From the NCBI GenBank assembly GCA_943788445.1, contig CALSQH010000013.1, positions 55,002-119,001 of the forward strand: DNA of 64,000 bases, read 5' to 3'. Positions 42,803-52,222 of the stretch are shown piece after piece. How positions within the stretch are numbered: position 1 is the first letter of the stretch; each line of letters opens with the position of its first letter. Made by a program: the position numbers and the translations under genes. This stretch comes from an uncultured Pseudomonadales bacterium. Lineage in GTDB: Bacteria > Pseudomonadota > Gammaproteobacteria > Pseudomonadales > Porticoccaceae. Under the pieces are notes generated by a model that searched no databases, was not told where the DNA came from, and worked only from the letters and a program-made list of their open reading frames with translations.

Positions 42803-43624
42803 ATGTCAAAAATAGAAATCACCTATACCTCGGATTGCTTTAGCGACTCTGCACAGCAGCTCTCCAATAAACTTGAACGACCAATCCGTACTGATGAATC
42901 TAGTCCCTATGACTATTTGTTAACAATCTCGGAGTCAGGGTTGTCACTTATACCTTCTGCCGATAAGGGTTATGGGTCGATTCAATGTGATTTCGCTGGC
43001 GGTACTCATGCTCACCGGCGGCGTTTTGGCGGCGGCAATGGTCAGTCAATTGCCAAAGCTGTCGGCGTATCAGGTAAGTTTTTACCCAGAGTTCTCGATC
43101 TTACTGCTGGGATGGGTGGCGATGCTTTTGTGCTCGCTTCACTCGGCTGTCATGTAACCATGCTTGAACGTAATCCGATTGTTCACAGTTTGCTTGCCGA
43201 TGGCGTAGAAAGGGCGGTAAACAACGCTCAGCATGGTTTCGTAAGAGATGGTTCTGCTGGAGATACAGAGTTAGGCGATATTATGGCGCGAATGACATTG
43301 ATTGAAGCTAATTCAGCCGCTTATCTAGAGCAGGGCCCCGATCATCCTGTAGCACCTGCCGATGTGGTTTATCTCGATCCGATGTTTCCGGAACGGAAAA
43401 AGTCCGCCAAAGTGAAAAAAGAAATGCAGGCTTTTCACGCTCTTGTCGGCAGTGATCTAGATGCCGATAAACTGTTAGCCTTAGCGCTAAAGGTTGCCAA
43501 TTATAGGGTGGTAGTAAAACGTCCGGCGGGAGCTAACCATCTGGCTGATAGGAAACCGAGTTATTCCCTCGAGGGTAAATCGACTCGCTATGATATTTAT
43601 ACCCTAAAAAAGCTTCCTAGCTAA
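42803..43624 (+). CDS. rsmJ: 16S rRNA (guanine1516-N2)-methyltransferase RsmJ
   Basis: A 273-residue SAM-dependent rRNA methyltransferase. It has the SAM motif VLDLTAGMGGDAFVLASLGC, the acidic MLERNP, and the catalytic-type YLDPMFPERKKSAKVKKEM block that defines RsmJ (YhiQ). The C-terminal half VVVKRPAGANHLADRKPSY binds RNA in relatives. Length is slightly above E. coli RsmJ (250), with an extra insertion near 145-160. It stands alone after the long AT-rich gap and converges with the EamA-type gene. Confidence 0.93.
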   Translation: MSKIEITYTSDCFSDSAQQLSNKLERPIRTDESSPYDYLLTISESGLSLIPSADKGYGSIQCDFAGGTHAHRRRFGGGNGQSIAKAVGVSGKFLPRVLDLTAGMGGDAFVLASLGCHVTMLERNPIVHSLLADGVERAVNNAQHGFVRDGSAGDTELGDIMARMTLIEANSAAYLEQGPDHPVAPADVVYLDPMFPERKKSAKVKKEMQAFHALVGSDLDADKLLALALKVANYRVVVKRPAGANHLADRKPSYSLEGKSTRYDIYTLKKLPS

Positions 43625-43684
43625 ACTGCCTGTTTAAACTGCCCATTTTAAAAGCTTCGGTTAATAAAGATTAGGTAAAAATTT

Positions 43685-44551
43685 CTAACGCCTTGTAATC
43701 ACCAAAAAGTTGCCAAAAATGACAACAAAAAATCCTCCAATCGCTAGAGGGGTCCATTGATAGTCTTCAAATATTGTCGACAGCATGATTGCTACAAAAG
43801 GAATGATTAGCGCTGTAAAGCTGGCACGATCTGGGCCGATACTAACCAGTAATTTTAGGTAGGCACCAAACACCAAAACGGTACCGAATACAGATAGGTA
43901 AACTAATGAAGCGGTGTACTCAAAAGTAGCCTCATAGCTAAACTCAACACCGCTTAGTAATGCGATCGCTAAAAGAATCAGTGAGCCATATAGCATCGAC
44001 CAGGCATTGATAGACCATACAGAAAGCCCAGTGCGGCCATTGCGAGTGGCGGCAATATTTCCCAAAGAGGCTATAAGGACGCTTAAGACAGCCATCGAAA
44101 AACCCATCAGTGCATTTTCAGAGGAGGAGTATTTAATAATTTCCGGGTAAAACAGCATGCCCACACCAAGCATACCAATAATTCCCCCCGTCAGGGTTAC
44201 CCCTGAAATAGGCTGTTTGAGAAAAATACGTCCATTAATAATATTAAAAAATACTAAAAGCGAAAATATAACCGCGACAATTCCGCTAGTTAAATAGATT
44301 TCAGCGAGATAAATAGCCCAGAAATTTAAGCCGAATAAGAAGCCTCCTTGAGCCAGTAAAAAGCCATGGGTGGCAGGGTTTATTTTTAGCGGGATTTTTC
44401 TAGCTAAACACCAGATAAACAGCAGTGCTGAACCCAGAGTCATGCGGTAGATAATTGATACTAATGGATCGACTTCGCCGAGCTGATAGGTAATAGCCAG
44501 CCAGGTTGAACCCCAGATCAAAATTGTCGATAGATACAAGAAACTCGTCAA
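43685..44551 (-). CDS. EamA/DMT-superfamily exporter
   Basis: A 288-residue inner-membrane protein with ten predicted helices in two EamA repeats. The first begins LYLSTILIWGSTWLAITYQL, a typical DMT opening, and the second near residue 150 (MGFSMAVLSVLIASLGNIAA). Such proteins export metabolites or amino acids; the substrate is unknown. The start appears to be TTG; a stop lies ten codons upstream and no in-frame ATG exists before the first helix. GGGAG stands somewhat far (14 nt) from it. It is on the same strand as dapE, 103 bp downstream of the dapE stop. Confidence 0.85.
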   Translation of the reverse strand: MTSFLYLSTILIWGSTWLAITYQLGEVDPLVSIIYRMTLGSALLFIWCLARKIPLKINPATHGFLLAQGGFLFGLNFWAIYLAEIYLTSGIVAVIFSLLVFFNIINGRIFLKQPISGVTLTGGIIGMLGVGMLFYPEIIKYSSSENALMGFSMAVLSVLIASLGNIAATRNGRTGLSVWSINAWSMLYGSLILLAIALLSGVEFSYEATFEYTASLVYLSVFGTVLVFGAYLKLLVSIGPDRASFTALIIPFVAIMLSTIFEDYQWTPLAIGGFFVVIFGNFLVITRR

Positions 44552-44654
44552 AGGATTAATAGCCGACTCCCAGTTGCGTTATTACGCGGCTTTAAGCGCT
44601 ATCTAATTGATAGCTCTAATAGACTGCTCTCCAACAGGTCTCACCAACAGATCT

Positions 44655-45791
44655 CTATACAAACAGCTTGGTCAGCAAGGATTGATAAATATCCGTCAGT
44701 GTATTGAGATCATCGACGCTAATATTTTCATCAATTTTATGGATGGTTGCATTGACTGGCCCCAATTCGATTACCTGAACGCCATGTGGGGCAATAAAGC
44801 GGCCGTCTGAAGTGCCGCCTGCGGTCGATAGTTCCGGGTCTAATCCGGTAACTTCGTTAATACTGGCAACCGTGGCGGCAACCAATTCGCCCTCGGCGGT
44901 TAAAAACGGCAGACCGCTAAGATTCCAGTTGGCTGAATACTCAAGACCGTGTTTGTCGAGTATTTTCTCGGCGCGCTGAATTAACTGCTGTTCGGTGAGC
45001 TCGGTAGAAAAACGGAAGTTAAAGATCACCTCAAGTTCACCAGGGATAACGTTGGTAGCACCAGTGCCGCCATTAATATTGGATATCTGAAAGCTGGTGG
45101 CGGGGAAAAATTGATTTCCCTTGTCCCACTCTTCAGCGGCTAATTCTGCAAGTGCCGGTGCCGCGCGATGAACCGGATTATCTGCCAGGTGAGGGTAGGC
45201 CACGTGCCCTTGTAAACCTTTTACCGAAAGGGTGCAGCCGAGTGATCCACGGCGTCCGTTCTTAATAACATCGCCGCACTTGGCAGTACTTGAGGGCTCG
45301 CCAACCAGACACCATTCCGGTAGCATATTCTGTGCTCGCAACCACTCGACGACCTTGACGGTACCGTTGGTGGCTATGCCTTCTTCATCACTGGTAATCA
45401 AAAATGCAATCTGTCCCTGATGATCCGGGTTCTCTGAAACAAAGCGTTCAACGGCAACTACCATGGCTGCCAGTGAGCCTTTCATATCTGCAGCGCCACG
45501 GCCATATAGGTAACCATCTTTGATATTGGCTTCGAACGGCGGTATCTGCCAGTTTTCTTCAGGTCCGGTAGGAACTACATCGGTATGCCCTGCAAAACAC
45601 AGGGTTGGCCCCTGAGTGCCACGAACTGCCCAAAAATTATCAACATTCTCAAAGCGTAGCTTCTCAATATGAAAACCAATAGCCGTTAATCGGTCAATCA
45701 TAACCTGCTGACAACCGCAGTCCTCAGGCGTGACTGAACGGCGGCGAATTAGATCTTGAGTAAGTGCGATTGTTGCTGATTGCTGAGACAT
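44655..45791 (-). CDS. dapE: Succinyl-diaminopimelate desuccinylase
   Basis: A 378-residue di-zinc M20 hydrolase that releases succinate from N-succinyl-LL-diaminopimelate in the lysine/peptidoglycan pathway. It has the zinc and catalytic motifs [29 protein letters not shown] and [12 protein letters not shown]. The dimerisation domain follows (about 180-295), and [13 protein letters not shown] marks DapE over other M20 members. E. coli DapE is 375 long. In many gammaproteobacteria it is with dapC/dapD; here neighbours are unrelated. Its promoter lies after the PEP-CTERM terminator. Confidence 0.97.
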   Translation of the reverse strand: MSQQSATIALTQDLIRRRSVTPEDCGCQQVMIDRLTAIGFHIEKLRFENVDNFWAVRGTQGPTLCFAGHTDVVPTGPEENWQIPPFEANIKDGYLYGRGAADMKGSLAAMVVAVERFVSENPDHQGQIAFLITSDEEGIATNGTVKVVEWLRAQNMLPEWCLVGEPSSTAKCGDVIKNGRRGSLGCTLSVKGLQGHVAYPHLADNPVHRAAPALAELAAEEWDKGNQFFPATSFQISNINGGTGATNVIPGELEVIFNFRFSTELTEQQLIQRAEKILDKHGLEYSANWNLSGLPFLTAEGELVAATVASINEVTGLDPELSTAGGTSDGRFIAPHGVQVIELGPVNATIHKIDENISVDDLNTLTDIYQSLLTKLFV

Positions 45792-45908
45792 TGAGTTGAC
45801 CTTTATTGTATGTCTCTATTGTAGAGGGCAAATGCTTTTCAGGCTATATGCTGTTGGTGGTTATATTTATTTTACCTGTTTAAAACCGCTTGAAAAAAAA
45901 CAGATAAT

Positions 45909-45934
45909 AAAAAGGCTCCTTGAGGAGCCTTTTT
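45909..45934 (-). terminator. Terminator of the PEP-CTERM gene
   Basis: AAAAAGGCTCC-TTGA-GGAGCCTTTTT is a perfect 11-bp stem with T-runs on both strands, 28 bp after the PEP-CTERM gene stop. No plus-strand gene uses it. Confidence 0.9.
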
Positions 45935-45961
45935 ATTTTTGCACAGACTATGTTTTTACTT

Positions 45962-46645
45962 TTAAGCGCTAATCCGCTTTCTTGTGGCTATTCCCAATAA
46001 CCCGAGAGCCATAGAGCCAAATAAAAATAGCGCACTGGGAATTGGAGTTGCTATAGGTGGCTGAATAGAGGCAAAGAGTTCTCTGCTTGCAAGGCGTTCA
46101 TTCGAGGTATAAACCAGCATTGTGCTGGACCAATCGAAGTTATTCTGTCCGCCTGCCTGATCTTTTAGCTGTCTTACAGTACGTCGATCTGATCGATCTT
46201 TAAGCTTTGGCACTGATCCCATAATATCCCAGATCACATAGTTAACCAGAGCGTTGTATTTAGCCGCTGTTGCGCTGAGAGATTCAGAAAAATCCAGAAG
46301 GGTAAAGAGATAGCCTGCCTGGTTGTATTTAGTTTTGTCGTTTCGACTATTATTGAATTTACCCGCACCATTTTGAACATCAGTATAGGTGTTAACGGTT
46401 GCATCCCATGTGTTGAGATAGTGTCTGGAATTGTCGTTGGTTACCGCTAAGCGGTTATCCCCATCAATGGTTAATTCAAAGGCTCCGATTGTGATATCTG
46501 AGCTTCCTATAACATCTAATGTTGTAGTTGTGCCCAGACCTTCGTAGGTGATTTCAACTGTTTCAGCAAGCACTGAGAAGTTGATTAAAAGCGCTGCAGC
46601 TGTGCCGCCAATAAGTTTACCAATAGTGGTTTTAGTGATACCCAT
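45962..46645 (-). CDS. PEP-CTERM sorting-domain protein
   Basis: A 227-residue exported protein. After a signal peptide (GKLIGGTAAALLINFSVLAE, cleavage near residue 28) comes a polar Thr/Asn/Asp-rich body with no recognised catalytic motif. The C-terminus is a sorting signal of the PEP-CTERM type: IPSALFLFGSMALGLLGIAT followed by RKR, with the Pro-rich PPIATPIPS just before. Such proteins are processed by an exosortase and are tied to exopolysaccharide or biofilm. No exosortase gene is in the window. ATG at 46645 has AAGGAG 10 nt upstream; an upstream frame extension lacks a signal peptide start. Confidence 0.8.
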   Translation of the reverse strand: MGITKTTIGKLIGGTAAALLINFSVLAETVEITYEGLGTTTTLDVIGSSDITIGAFELTIDGDNRLAVTNDNSRHYLNTWDATVNTYTDVQNGAGKFNNSRNDKTKYNQAGYLFTLLDFSESLSATAAKYNALVNYVIWDIMGSVPKLKDRSDRRTVRQLKDQAGGQNNFDWSSTMLVYTSNERLASRELFASIQPPIATPIPSALFLFGSMALGLLGIATRKRISA

Positions 46646-46741
46646 CCTTTCAAGTCTCCTTGTCAGCAGCTTGCCAACACAAATATAGTACGAATGTAGC
46701 GATTCTATGGCTTGAGAGGAAACACGCAACTAGCGCAGGTT

Positions 46742-46764
46742 AATAATGAGAACCAGTTATCGTT
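46742..46764. promoter_or_regulatory. Fur-box-like sequence upstream of the PEP-CTERM gene
   Basis: AATAATGAGAACCAGTTATCG resembles the Fur box GATAATGATAATCATTATC over its left two hexamers and, after a one-base shift, its right one. It lies about 97 bp before the ATG. With an indel and several mismatches this is a weak call. Confidence 0.25.
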
Positions 46765-46842
46765 TTGAGCTGAGTTGAATCTCAGAAGCAGCTGTAAAAA
46801 GTACTTGCAGCTCTAATGGCAGTTCTAATTTCAGTATTTTGA

Positions 46843-47529
46843 TCAGATGAGTTTATCTTTTGCGGCATTAATTTTAGCGGCCAGATAGTCACTGCCGCCA
46901 CGGTCTGGATGAAGGCGTTGTATCAGCCGTTTGTGGGCTTTAATAATATCTTCTTTAACGGCATTGGGTTCTAGCCCAAGAATTTCATAGGCTTCTTTTT
47001 CGGATAGCTCCGTGAGATTGTTGGCCTGGTAGCTCTGATCTGAGCCACCTTTGTTATTGCGCAGTAGGTAGGTTTGCAGTAACAGGTAGGACTCTCGATC
47101 AGTCTCTTTGAGGCTGATTGCAAGTGTCTGAAGTTGTGTGGCACTTAATTCGGATAAATGTTTGCCAGAGAATTCCCCTTGCAGTACCTCTCCGTCCATC
47201 TTTCTGGTTGCGAAATTAACCTCAACTAACAGTGACTTGGTGCGAAATTGAGAGGGACTAGTTTTAAAGCGACTGAGTACATGTAAAAAGGGTAGGGCTC
47301 GCAATCCCAAAGCAAAGACCGTTTTAGCCAGCGGGATAAGAACGGCTAAACCTGCCCCTAACCAATGCATTCTGCCGGTTACTACTAATAAGACAGAGAA
47401 GCCCAAAACGGCCCAAAATGCAGTGCGCCAAAAGAATGCACGGCGTTTTTCACTAGGCAAGCTCTTTACGATTTTCCACCAATACCAGACTGAAAAGATG
47501 ATCGCGACAAGTAAAAGTATTCTCGGCAT
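46843..47529 (-). CDS. Membrane-anchored DnaJ-domain protein
   Basis: A 228-residue protein with two or three N-terminal membrane helices (about 4-20, 35-52 and 56-80), a soluble middle part, and a C-terminal J domain (about 178-228): EKEAYEILGLEPNAVKEDII then H207-P208-D209 in LHPDRGGSDYLAAKINAAKD. The short, C-terminal, membrane-linked J domain recalls Pam18/Tim14-like and DjlA/DjlC-type co-chaperones that recruit DnaK to a membrane site. The partner is unknown. It sits between DAHP synthase and the PEP-CTERM gene, each with its own terminator, so it is probably monocistronic. Confidence 0.88.
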   Translation of the reverse strand: MPRILLLVAIIFSVWYWWKIVKSLPSEKRRAFFWRTAFWAVLGFSVLLVVTGRMHWLGAGLAVLIPLAKTVFALGLRALPFLHVLSRFKTSPSQFRTKSLLVEVNFATRKMDGEVLQGEFSGKHLSELSATQLQTLAISLKETDRESYLLLQTYLLRNNKGGSDQSYQANNLTELSEKEAYEILGLEPNAVKEDIIKAHKRLIQRLHPDRGGSDYLAAKINAAKDKLI

Positions 47530-47614
47530 AAGATATATTCGTTTGTAAGTTAGTTGAACAATACCTGTTTATAGGTTTTCTGGCGAGTGAATAAAAATCC
47601 CTTTGCATAAACAA

Positions 47615-47647
47615 AAAAGCCCCGACTCATTATGAATTGGGGCTTTT
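47615..47647 (-). terminator. Terminator of the DAHP synthase gene
   Basis: AAAAGCCCC and GGGGCTTTT form the stem around a 15-nt loop. On the minus strand it ends in a T-run, 22 bp after the stop. Confidence 0.9.
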
Positions 47648-47668
47648 AGCTTTTACTGTCATCAGTTG

Positions 47669-48736
47669 TTAGCGCGCCTTGAGGACATCACGCAACTTAT
47701 CGGCCATAGAGACCAGTGAAGCTTCAGTGGTTTCCCAATCGATACAGGCGTCAGTAACCGACACACCGTATTCCATTTCATCGGGATTACTCGAAAGCTT
47801 TTGATTGCCTGCGTGCAAATGACTCTCGACCATGACACCAATAATAGACTTATTACCCTCAACAATCTGATTGGCAACATTATCCAATACTAGCGGTTGC
47901 AGGTTGTGGTCTTTGTTGGAGTTGGCGTGACTGCAGTCGACCATAATATTCTGTGCTACACCCGCGGCCTCCAATTCCTGTTCACAAATTGAAACGCTCA
48001 CAGAGTCGTAATTGGGTTTGCCATTGCCGCCGCGCAATACGACGTGTGCATGGGGATTGCCCTTGGTGGTAATAATCGAAACATTACCCTCAGAGTTGAT
48101 ACCTAGAAAACGGTGTGGGCTGGCCACTGACTGCAGAGCATTAATCGCCACTGTCAGGCTGCCATCGGTTCCATTCTTAAAGCCTACCGATGAGGAAAGG
48201 CCTGAGGCCATCTCGCGGTGAGTTTGAGATTCGGTGGTGCGCGCTCCAATAGCAGACCAAGCGATCAAGTCTTGCATATACTGAGGCGAAATAGGGTCTA
48301 GGGCTTCGGTTGCCGTGGGTAGGCCGATTTCCAGAATATCATGGAGTAACTGACGACCTATATGCAGTCCATCGGTTATCTTGAATGAGTCGTTCATAAA
48401 GGGATCGTTGATTAAACCTTTCCAGCCGGTGGTTGTGCGTGGCTTTTCAAAATAGACGCGCATAACGATCAACAATGTATCGCTAACTTTTTCGGCGAGA
48501 CTCTTAAGTCGCACAGCATATTCATGAGCAGCTTTAAGGTCGTGAATAGAGCAGGGACCAACGACGACAATGACTCGGTGATCATTGCGCTTGAGGATAT
48601 TTTCAATGTCGTTTCGACCCTGTGAAATAACCTTGCGCGCCTTATCTGATAGCGGTATTTCGCTCTTCAGTTGAGCCGGAGTTATCAGAATTTCTGGCGG
48701 TTCAATATTAATATTTTCTACAGCGTGGGGATCCAT
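47669..48736 (-). CDS. 3-deoxy-7-phosphoheptulonate (DAHP) synthase, AroF/G/H type
   Basis: A 355-residue class I DAHP synthase, first step of the shikimate pathway (PEP + erythrose-4-phosphate). Conserved blocks: VVVGPCSIHDLKAAHEYAVR, RVYFEKPRTTTGWKGLINDP, IGARTTESQTHREMASGLS, VGFKNGTDGS and the metal-binding DCSHANSNKDH. Which of the three E. coli isozymes it matches, and hence which aromatic amino acid inhibits it, cannot be told. The ATG at 48736 (AGGAA 8 nt upstream) begins the conserved part; the frame stays open 20 codons further upstream without a ribosome-binding site. It is co-oriented with the addA-like gene upstream, with 69 bp between. Confidence 0.95.
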   Translation of the reverse strand: MDPHAVENINIEPPEILITPAQLKSEIPLSDKARKVISQGRNDIENILKRNDHRVIVVVGPCSIHDLKAAHEYAVRLKSLAEKVSDTLLIVMRVYFEKPRTTTGWKGLINDPFMNDSFKITDGLHIGRQLLHDILEIGLPTATEALDPISPQYMQDLIAWSAIGARTTESQTHREMASGLSSSVGFKNGTDGSLTVAINALQSVASPHRFLGINSEGNVSIITTKGNPHAHVVLRGGNGKPNYDSVSVSICEQELEAAGVAQNIMVDCSHANSNKDHNLQPLVLDNVANQIVEGNKSIIGVMVESHLHAGNQKLSSNPDEMEYGVSVTDACIDWETTEASLVSMADKLRDVLKAR

Positions 48737-48805
48737 GTTGGAATTCCTAACGATTAACTTTATTCGAGGTCGGCTATTGTACTTAAATATTTTCAATATT
48801 GAAGA

Positions 48806-51800
48806 TTATTCCGCGTCAACCTCAATAAACAGTGGGATTTGCGGAAAATAAAGGGCACAGCTCACTGGATTGTCCTGCAAACCTTTATACAGATTGGCAT
48901 AGTGCCGCAGTTGACCCTGATAGGCACTGGTCTGTTTAGTGGCGAATTGCTCAGCTGTTTCGTCTGCCCCAATAGTGGAAAACTTGTAATCAATTATCCA
49001 GCGCACCCCCAGATCAACAAACGTTCGGTCAATAATTGATGTGCCGGCGCGCTTCTGATCAGGTTGGTAGTAACCCAGCGCTTGCTCGCACGCTGCCTGA
49101 GGATGGCGGTGCAGTATCCATTGGCCTTTAGGGTCTTTGAGCATGGTGTTTATTGCAGCGCTGAGACTATTAAGTTCCTCGGGGCTGGCAAGTATTCCCT
49201 TTTCTTTAAGTTGTGCGGCCCAAGCGAATGAGAGCAGCTCGATACGTTTGAGCGGCCATTTTTCGACACCCTCATTAGCGATTTGCTTGAGTGTTCTATG
49301 CAGGACTGTGCCCATTAGTTGGGCGCGGTTGGATAGGTTTTTTCCCAGCTGATTTTCAGCCACCGACTGAGTGTCTTCACTGCCAACTATCATAGAACCA
49401 AGAGGAAGGTTGGGTGTTTCAAATGAAGCGGGTAAACGACGAACATGTTGCAGGCTGACTACCTGAGCCGCCGCTTTAGGCTTGTCCGGGCCAATCTCAA
49501 CACTGTAGTGCTGTTGATTTAATCCCTCTTCAATAGAGTCCCATATAGGTGCCAGTAATGTTGCTTTGCCTGGCGCTTGCCAGCCTTCCTTTTTGGCCGC
49601 TTTTAGCGATGCAGATAAATACAATTTGCGGATCGCTCGAGTTGCGGCAACGTAGAGTACGCGAGTATTTTCTAGGCGTGTCTTAAATGATTCTTCTTGT
49701 TTGAGGTAGCTGTAGACACTGTCATCTTCTTCATCGTGGGCACCCAGCGGCGCCATGATCAATGACATCTGATTGTCTTCATCTATATGTTGAGACCAAC
49801 GCAATAGGGGTTTCTTATCCGATCCCGATGGGCGAGCCAGCCCCGGCAGTATCACATGATCAAATTCCAGCCCTTTGGACTTATGGATGGTCATCAGCTG
49901 AATAACCCCTTTACTACCTGAATTGTTATCCTCTGATAATAGGGGTGAGGGTGCGGCATAGAGCTTTTCTACAGCTTGCTGAAAACCTGTCCAGTCAGAC
50001 ATGGTTCCGGCACTTTGCCAGTTTTCTAAAAGGTCTAGATAGGAACGCACATCACTGAGGTCGCCAATACTCTTTAAGGTTGCGGGCCCGCCCAGTTCGA
50101 CCCAGAGCTGCTCTACAGTTTCACGAAGGTTGTTGCGAGCGCGATTTTTCCAAGCGTTCAGTAAGAGGGGGGTAACCCGCTCTAATGTAGCCTGTCCCTG
50201 TTCAGAGATCTGAGTGAATGCTTCTGAGTCAATTAAGGTTTCGAGTTGCGCGAGCACAGCATGATTCTGGTTATGATTGGTACCAGTCACTTTGGTGCTA
50301 TTGGTAATGCTAATCAGATCATTTAAACCCAAGCCACAAAAAGGTGCGCGCAACAGGGCTAGCCAGGGAATTTTGTCGGCCGGCGAAAGTAGTGCTCGGG
50401 TGATAGAGAGCATATCTATAACCGGCATTCTGCTGGCTAGAGGAGTGATATCAATGGCTTGCCATCTGAGGTTTGCAGCCCGTAATGCGGGAACAATAGT
50501 TTTAAGATGACCACGCCCGCGGACCAATATAGCAATTGATTCATCGGGTCGATTATCGTTTAGATCTCTACAGATACCAGCGATATATTGAGCCTCAGAC
50601 TGTTCATAATCATCACCTGAAAAGCCTTGAAAGCTAACCGCGGTTTCAGGGTCGAGCCCTTTAAAAGCCTCTGACGCAGAGTAGGGAACCGCACCACGGC
50701 TAATGTCTGCTACAGCGGGAAACGCCGTGCTAAAGCTATTGTTAACCCACTCAATAATCCCTTGCTGAGAGCGAAAGTTACACGTGAGTGCCAGTGGTGT
50801 GCATTGCACAGGGCCAACTGGGTGGCGCTGGGCATTAATAAACAGACCCACATTAGCATTGCGAAACCCGTACAGAGATTGCATGGCATCGCCAACAAGA
50901 AAGAGTGTTCGGCCATCATCCGGTTGCCAGCCGGCAATAAGATGTTCGAGTAGTTTGATCTGCGCACCGGAGGTATCTTGGAATTCATCGACCAGAATAT
51001 GCCGCAACTTGTAATCCAAGCGCAGGGTAACATCCGAAATGGCTTCATCTTCTGGGGACGGTTCTATCGCTTCCAGTGCTGCGAGCGTAATCGCCGGATA
51101 GTCACACTGATCCTGCTGTTTAAAAACAATGTCGAGTTCTGCGGCTAAGCACGGTAGAAGGTAGCCAAGTGCGTCGAGCATCAGTTGCTGGGATGAGTTT
51201 ATCTCTGATTCAGGAAGGTACAGGGCATTGAGTATCAATTCATGCATGTCGGGATGATTGTTACACCAGCCCAATAGTTCCATCATGCGGTTTTTAACGT
51301 CCTTTTGATCACTGGGGAAACCATCATTTTTGGTTACCTGTTTACGCGGTTCATAGCCTTTGGTCACTAGCAGGCTGAGCAGGATTTTCCACTGTTGAAT
51401 TCCATCGAGGCTAATATCCGGCAGTTCTGTTATACCCGCCAGTTGAGCCAGTGGAGAATTCTTCTCTGGCGGCACATGGTTGGCGGCAAAATCGGCAATA
51501 AAGAGTAGCTCGCCAGCAATTGGCTGCAGGGCATCTTGAAGCTGCCAGAGATGTTCACCAATAATTTGATCTATGACCTGTTGAAAATACTCTTGATTGC
51601 CTCTGGCATCATAAATAAGCGGTAACCACTGTTCGCGCTTGCCAAGAATGTCCGCCAGTAGCCGTTCACAGCGGGCGGTGTCATTACCAGTATGGGCTAG
51701 CAGAATAGCTAACTGCTCACCGATATCACTGTCCTCTTCAATTTTCTCGAGCAGATTACGCGCAGCTACTTCGTAATGAACCTGAGGCTGTTCGCTGGGT

Positions 51801-52222
51801 TCTGGCAAGGTGCCCAATTTTGTTTCCAGAGCAAACTGGCTGGCAATATAACGGCAGAAACCATCGATAGTTTGAATACGCAAGCGGCCAGGCATCTCGA
51901 GTAGATTCCAGCCCAGCTGATTATTGCGCGCCACAGCGCTGGCAGCGAGATCCCAAGTTTGGGCCTCGTACTCATCACTGGGTCGAGGCTCATAGGCCGC
52001 TGCCTGCAGAGCGCTGTGTATGCGACTGCTCATTTCACCTGCGGCTTTGCGGGTAAAAGTAATACTGAGTATTTCTTCTGGATTTTCTACACTGCATAGC
52101 AAGCGCAAAACACGCTGGGTAATCAGTCCAGTTTTGCCCGAGCCGGCGGGCGCAGAGACAATAAAACTCTGGGTCGGGTCGAGGGCCAATTGGCGTTGGG
52201 CAATATCGGCTACTTGATTCAT
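48806..52222 (-). CDS. AddA-type UvrD helicase / exonuclease subunit
   Basis: An 1138-residue DNA helicase-nuclease for double-strand break repair. Superfamily 1 motifs: Walker A SAPAGSGKTGLITQRVL (23-39), SITFTRKAAGEM, Walker B LVDEFQDTSGAQIKLLEHL, FLVGDAMQSLYGFRNANVGL, LMTIHKSKGLEFDHVILPGL and VLYVAATRAIRKLYLS. The C-terminal PD-(D/E)XK nuclease ends VDLGVRWIIDYKFST. This is the AddA arrangement, not RecB with RecC/RecD. It overlaps the AddB-like gene by 4 bp (ATGA), so the two are coupled and probably form a heterodimer. Confidence 0.93.
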   Translation of the reverse strand: MNQVADIAQRQLALDPTQSFIVSAPAGSGKTGLITQRVLRLLCSVENPEEILSITFTRKAAGEMSSRIHSALQAAAYEPRPSDEYEAQTWDLAASAVARNNQLGWNLLEMPGRLRIQTIDGFCRYIASQFALETKLGTLPEPSEQPQVHYEVAARNLLEKIEEDSDIGEQLAILLAHTGNDTARCERLLADILGKREQWLPLIYDARGNQEYFQQVIDQIIGEHLWQLQDALQPIAGELLFIADFAANHVPPEKNSPLAQLAGITELPDISLDGIQQWKILLSLLVTKGYEPRKQVTKNDGFPSDQKDVKNRMMELLGWCNNHPDMHELILNALYLPESEINSSQQLMLDALGYLLPCLAAELDIVFKQQDQCDYPAITLAALEAIEPSPEDEAISDVTLRLDYKLRHILVDEFQDTSGAQIKLLEHLIAGWQPDDGRTLFLVGDAMQSLYGFRNANVGLFINAQRHPVGPVQCTPLALTCNFRSQQGIIEWVNNSFSTAFPAVADISRGAVPYSASEAFKGLDPETAVSFQGFSGDDYEQSEAQYIAGICRDLNDNRPDESIAILVRGRGHLKTIVPALRAANLRWQAIDITPLASRMPVIDMLSITRALLSPADKIPWLALLRAPFCGLGLNDLISITNSTKVTGTNHNQNHAVLAQLETLIDSEAFTQISEQGQATLERVTPLLLNAWKNRARNNLRETVEQLWVELGGPATLKSIGDLSDVRSYLDLLENWQSAGTMSDWTGFQQAVEKLYAAPSPLLSEDNNSGSKGVIQLMTIHKSKGLEFDHVILPGLARPSGSDKKPLLRWSQHIDEDNQMSLIMAPLGAHDEEDDSVYSYLKQEESFKTRLENTRVLYVAATRAIRKLYLSASLKAAKKEGWQAPGKATLLAPIWDSIEEGLNQQHYSVEIGPDKPKAAAQVVSLQHVRRLPASFETPNLPLGSMIVGSEDTQSVAENQLGKNLSNRAQLMGTVLHRTLKQIANEGVEKWPLKRIELLSFAWAAQLKEKGILASPEELNSLSAAINTMLKDPKGQWILHRHPQAACEQALGYYQPDQKRAGTSIIDRTFVDLGVRWIIDYKFSTIGADETAEQFATKQTSAYQGQLRHYANLYKGLQDNPVSCALYFPQIPLFIEVDAE

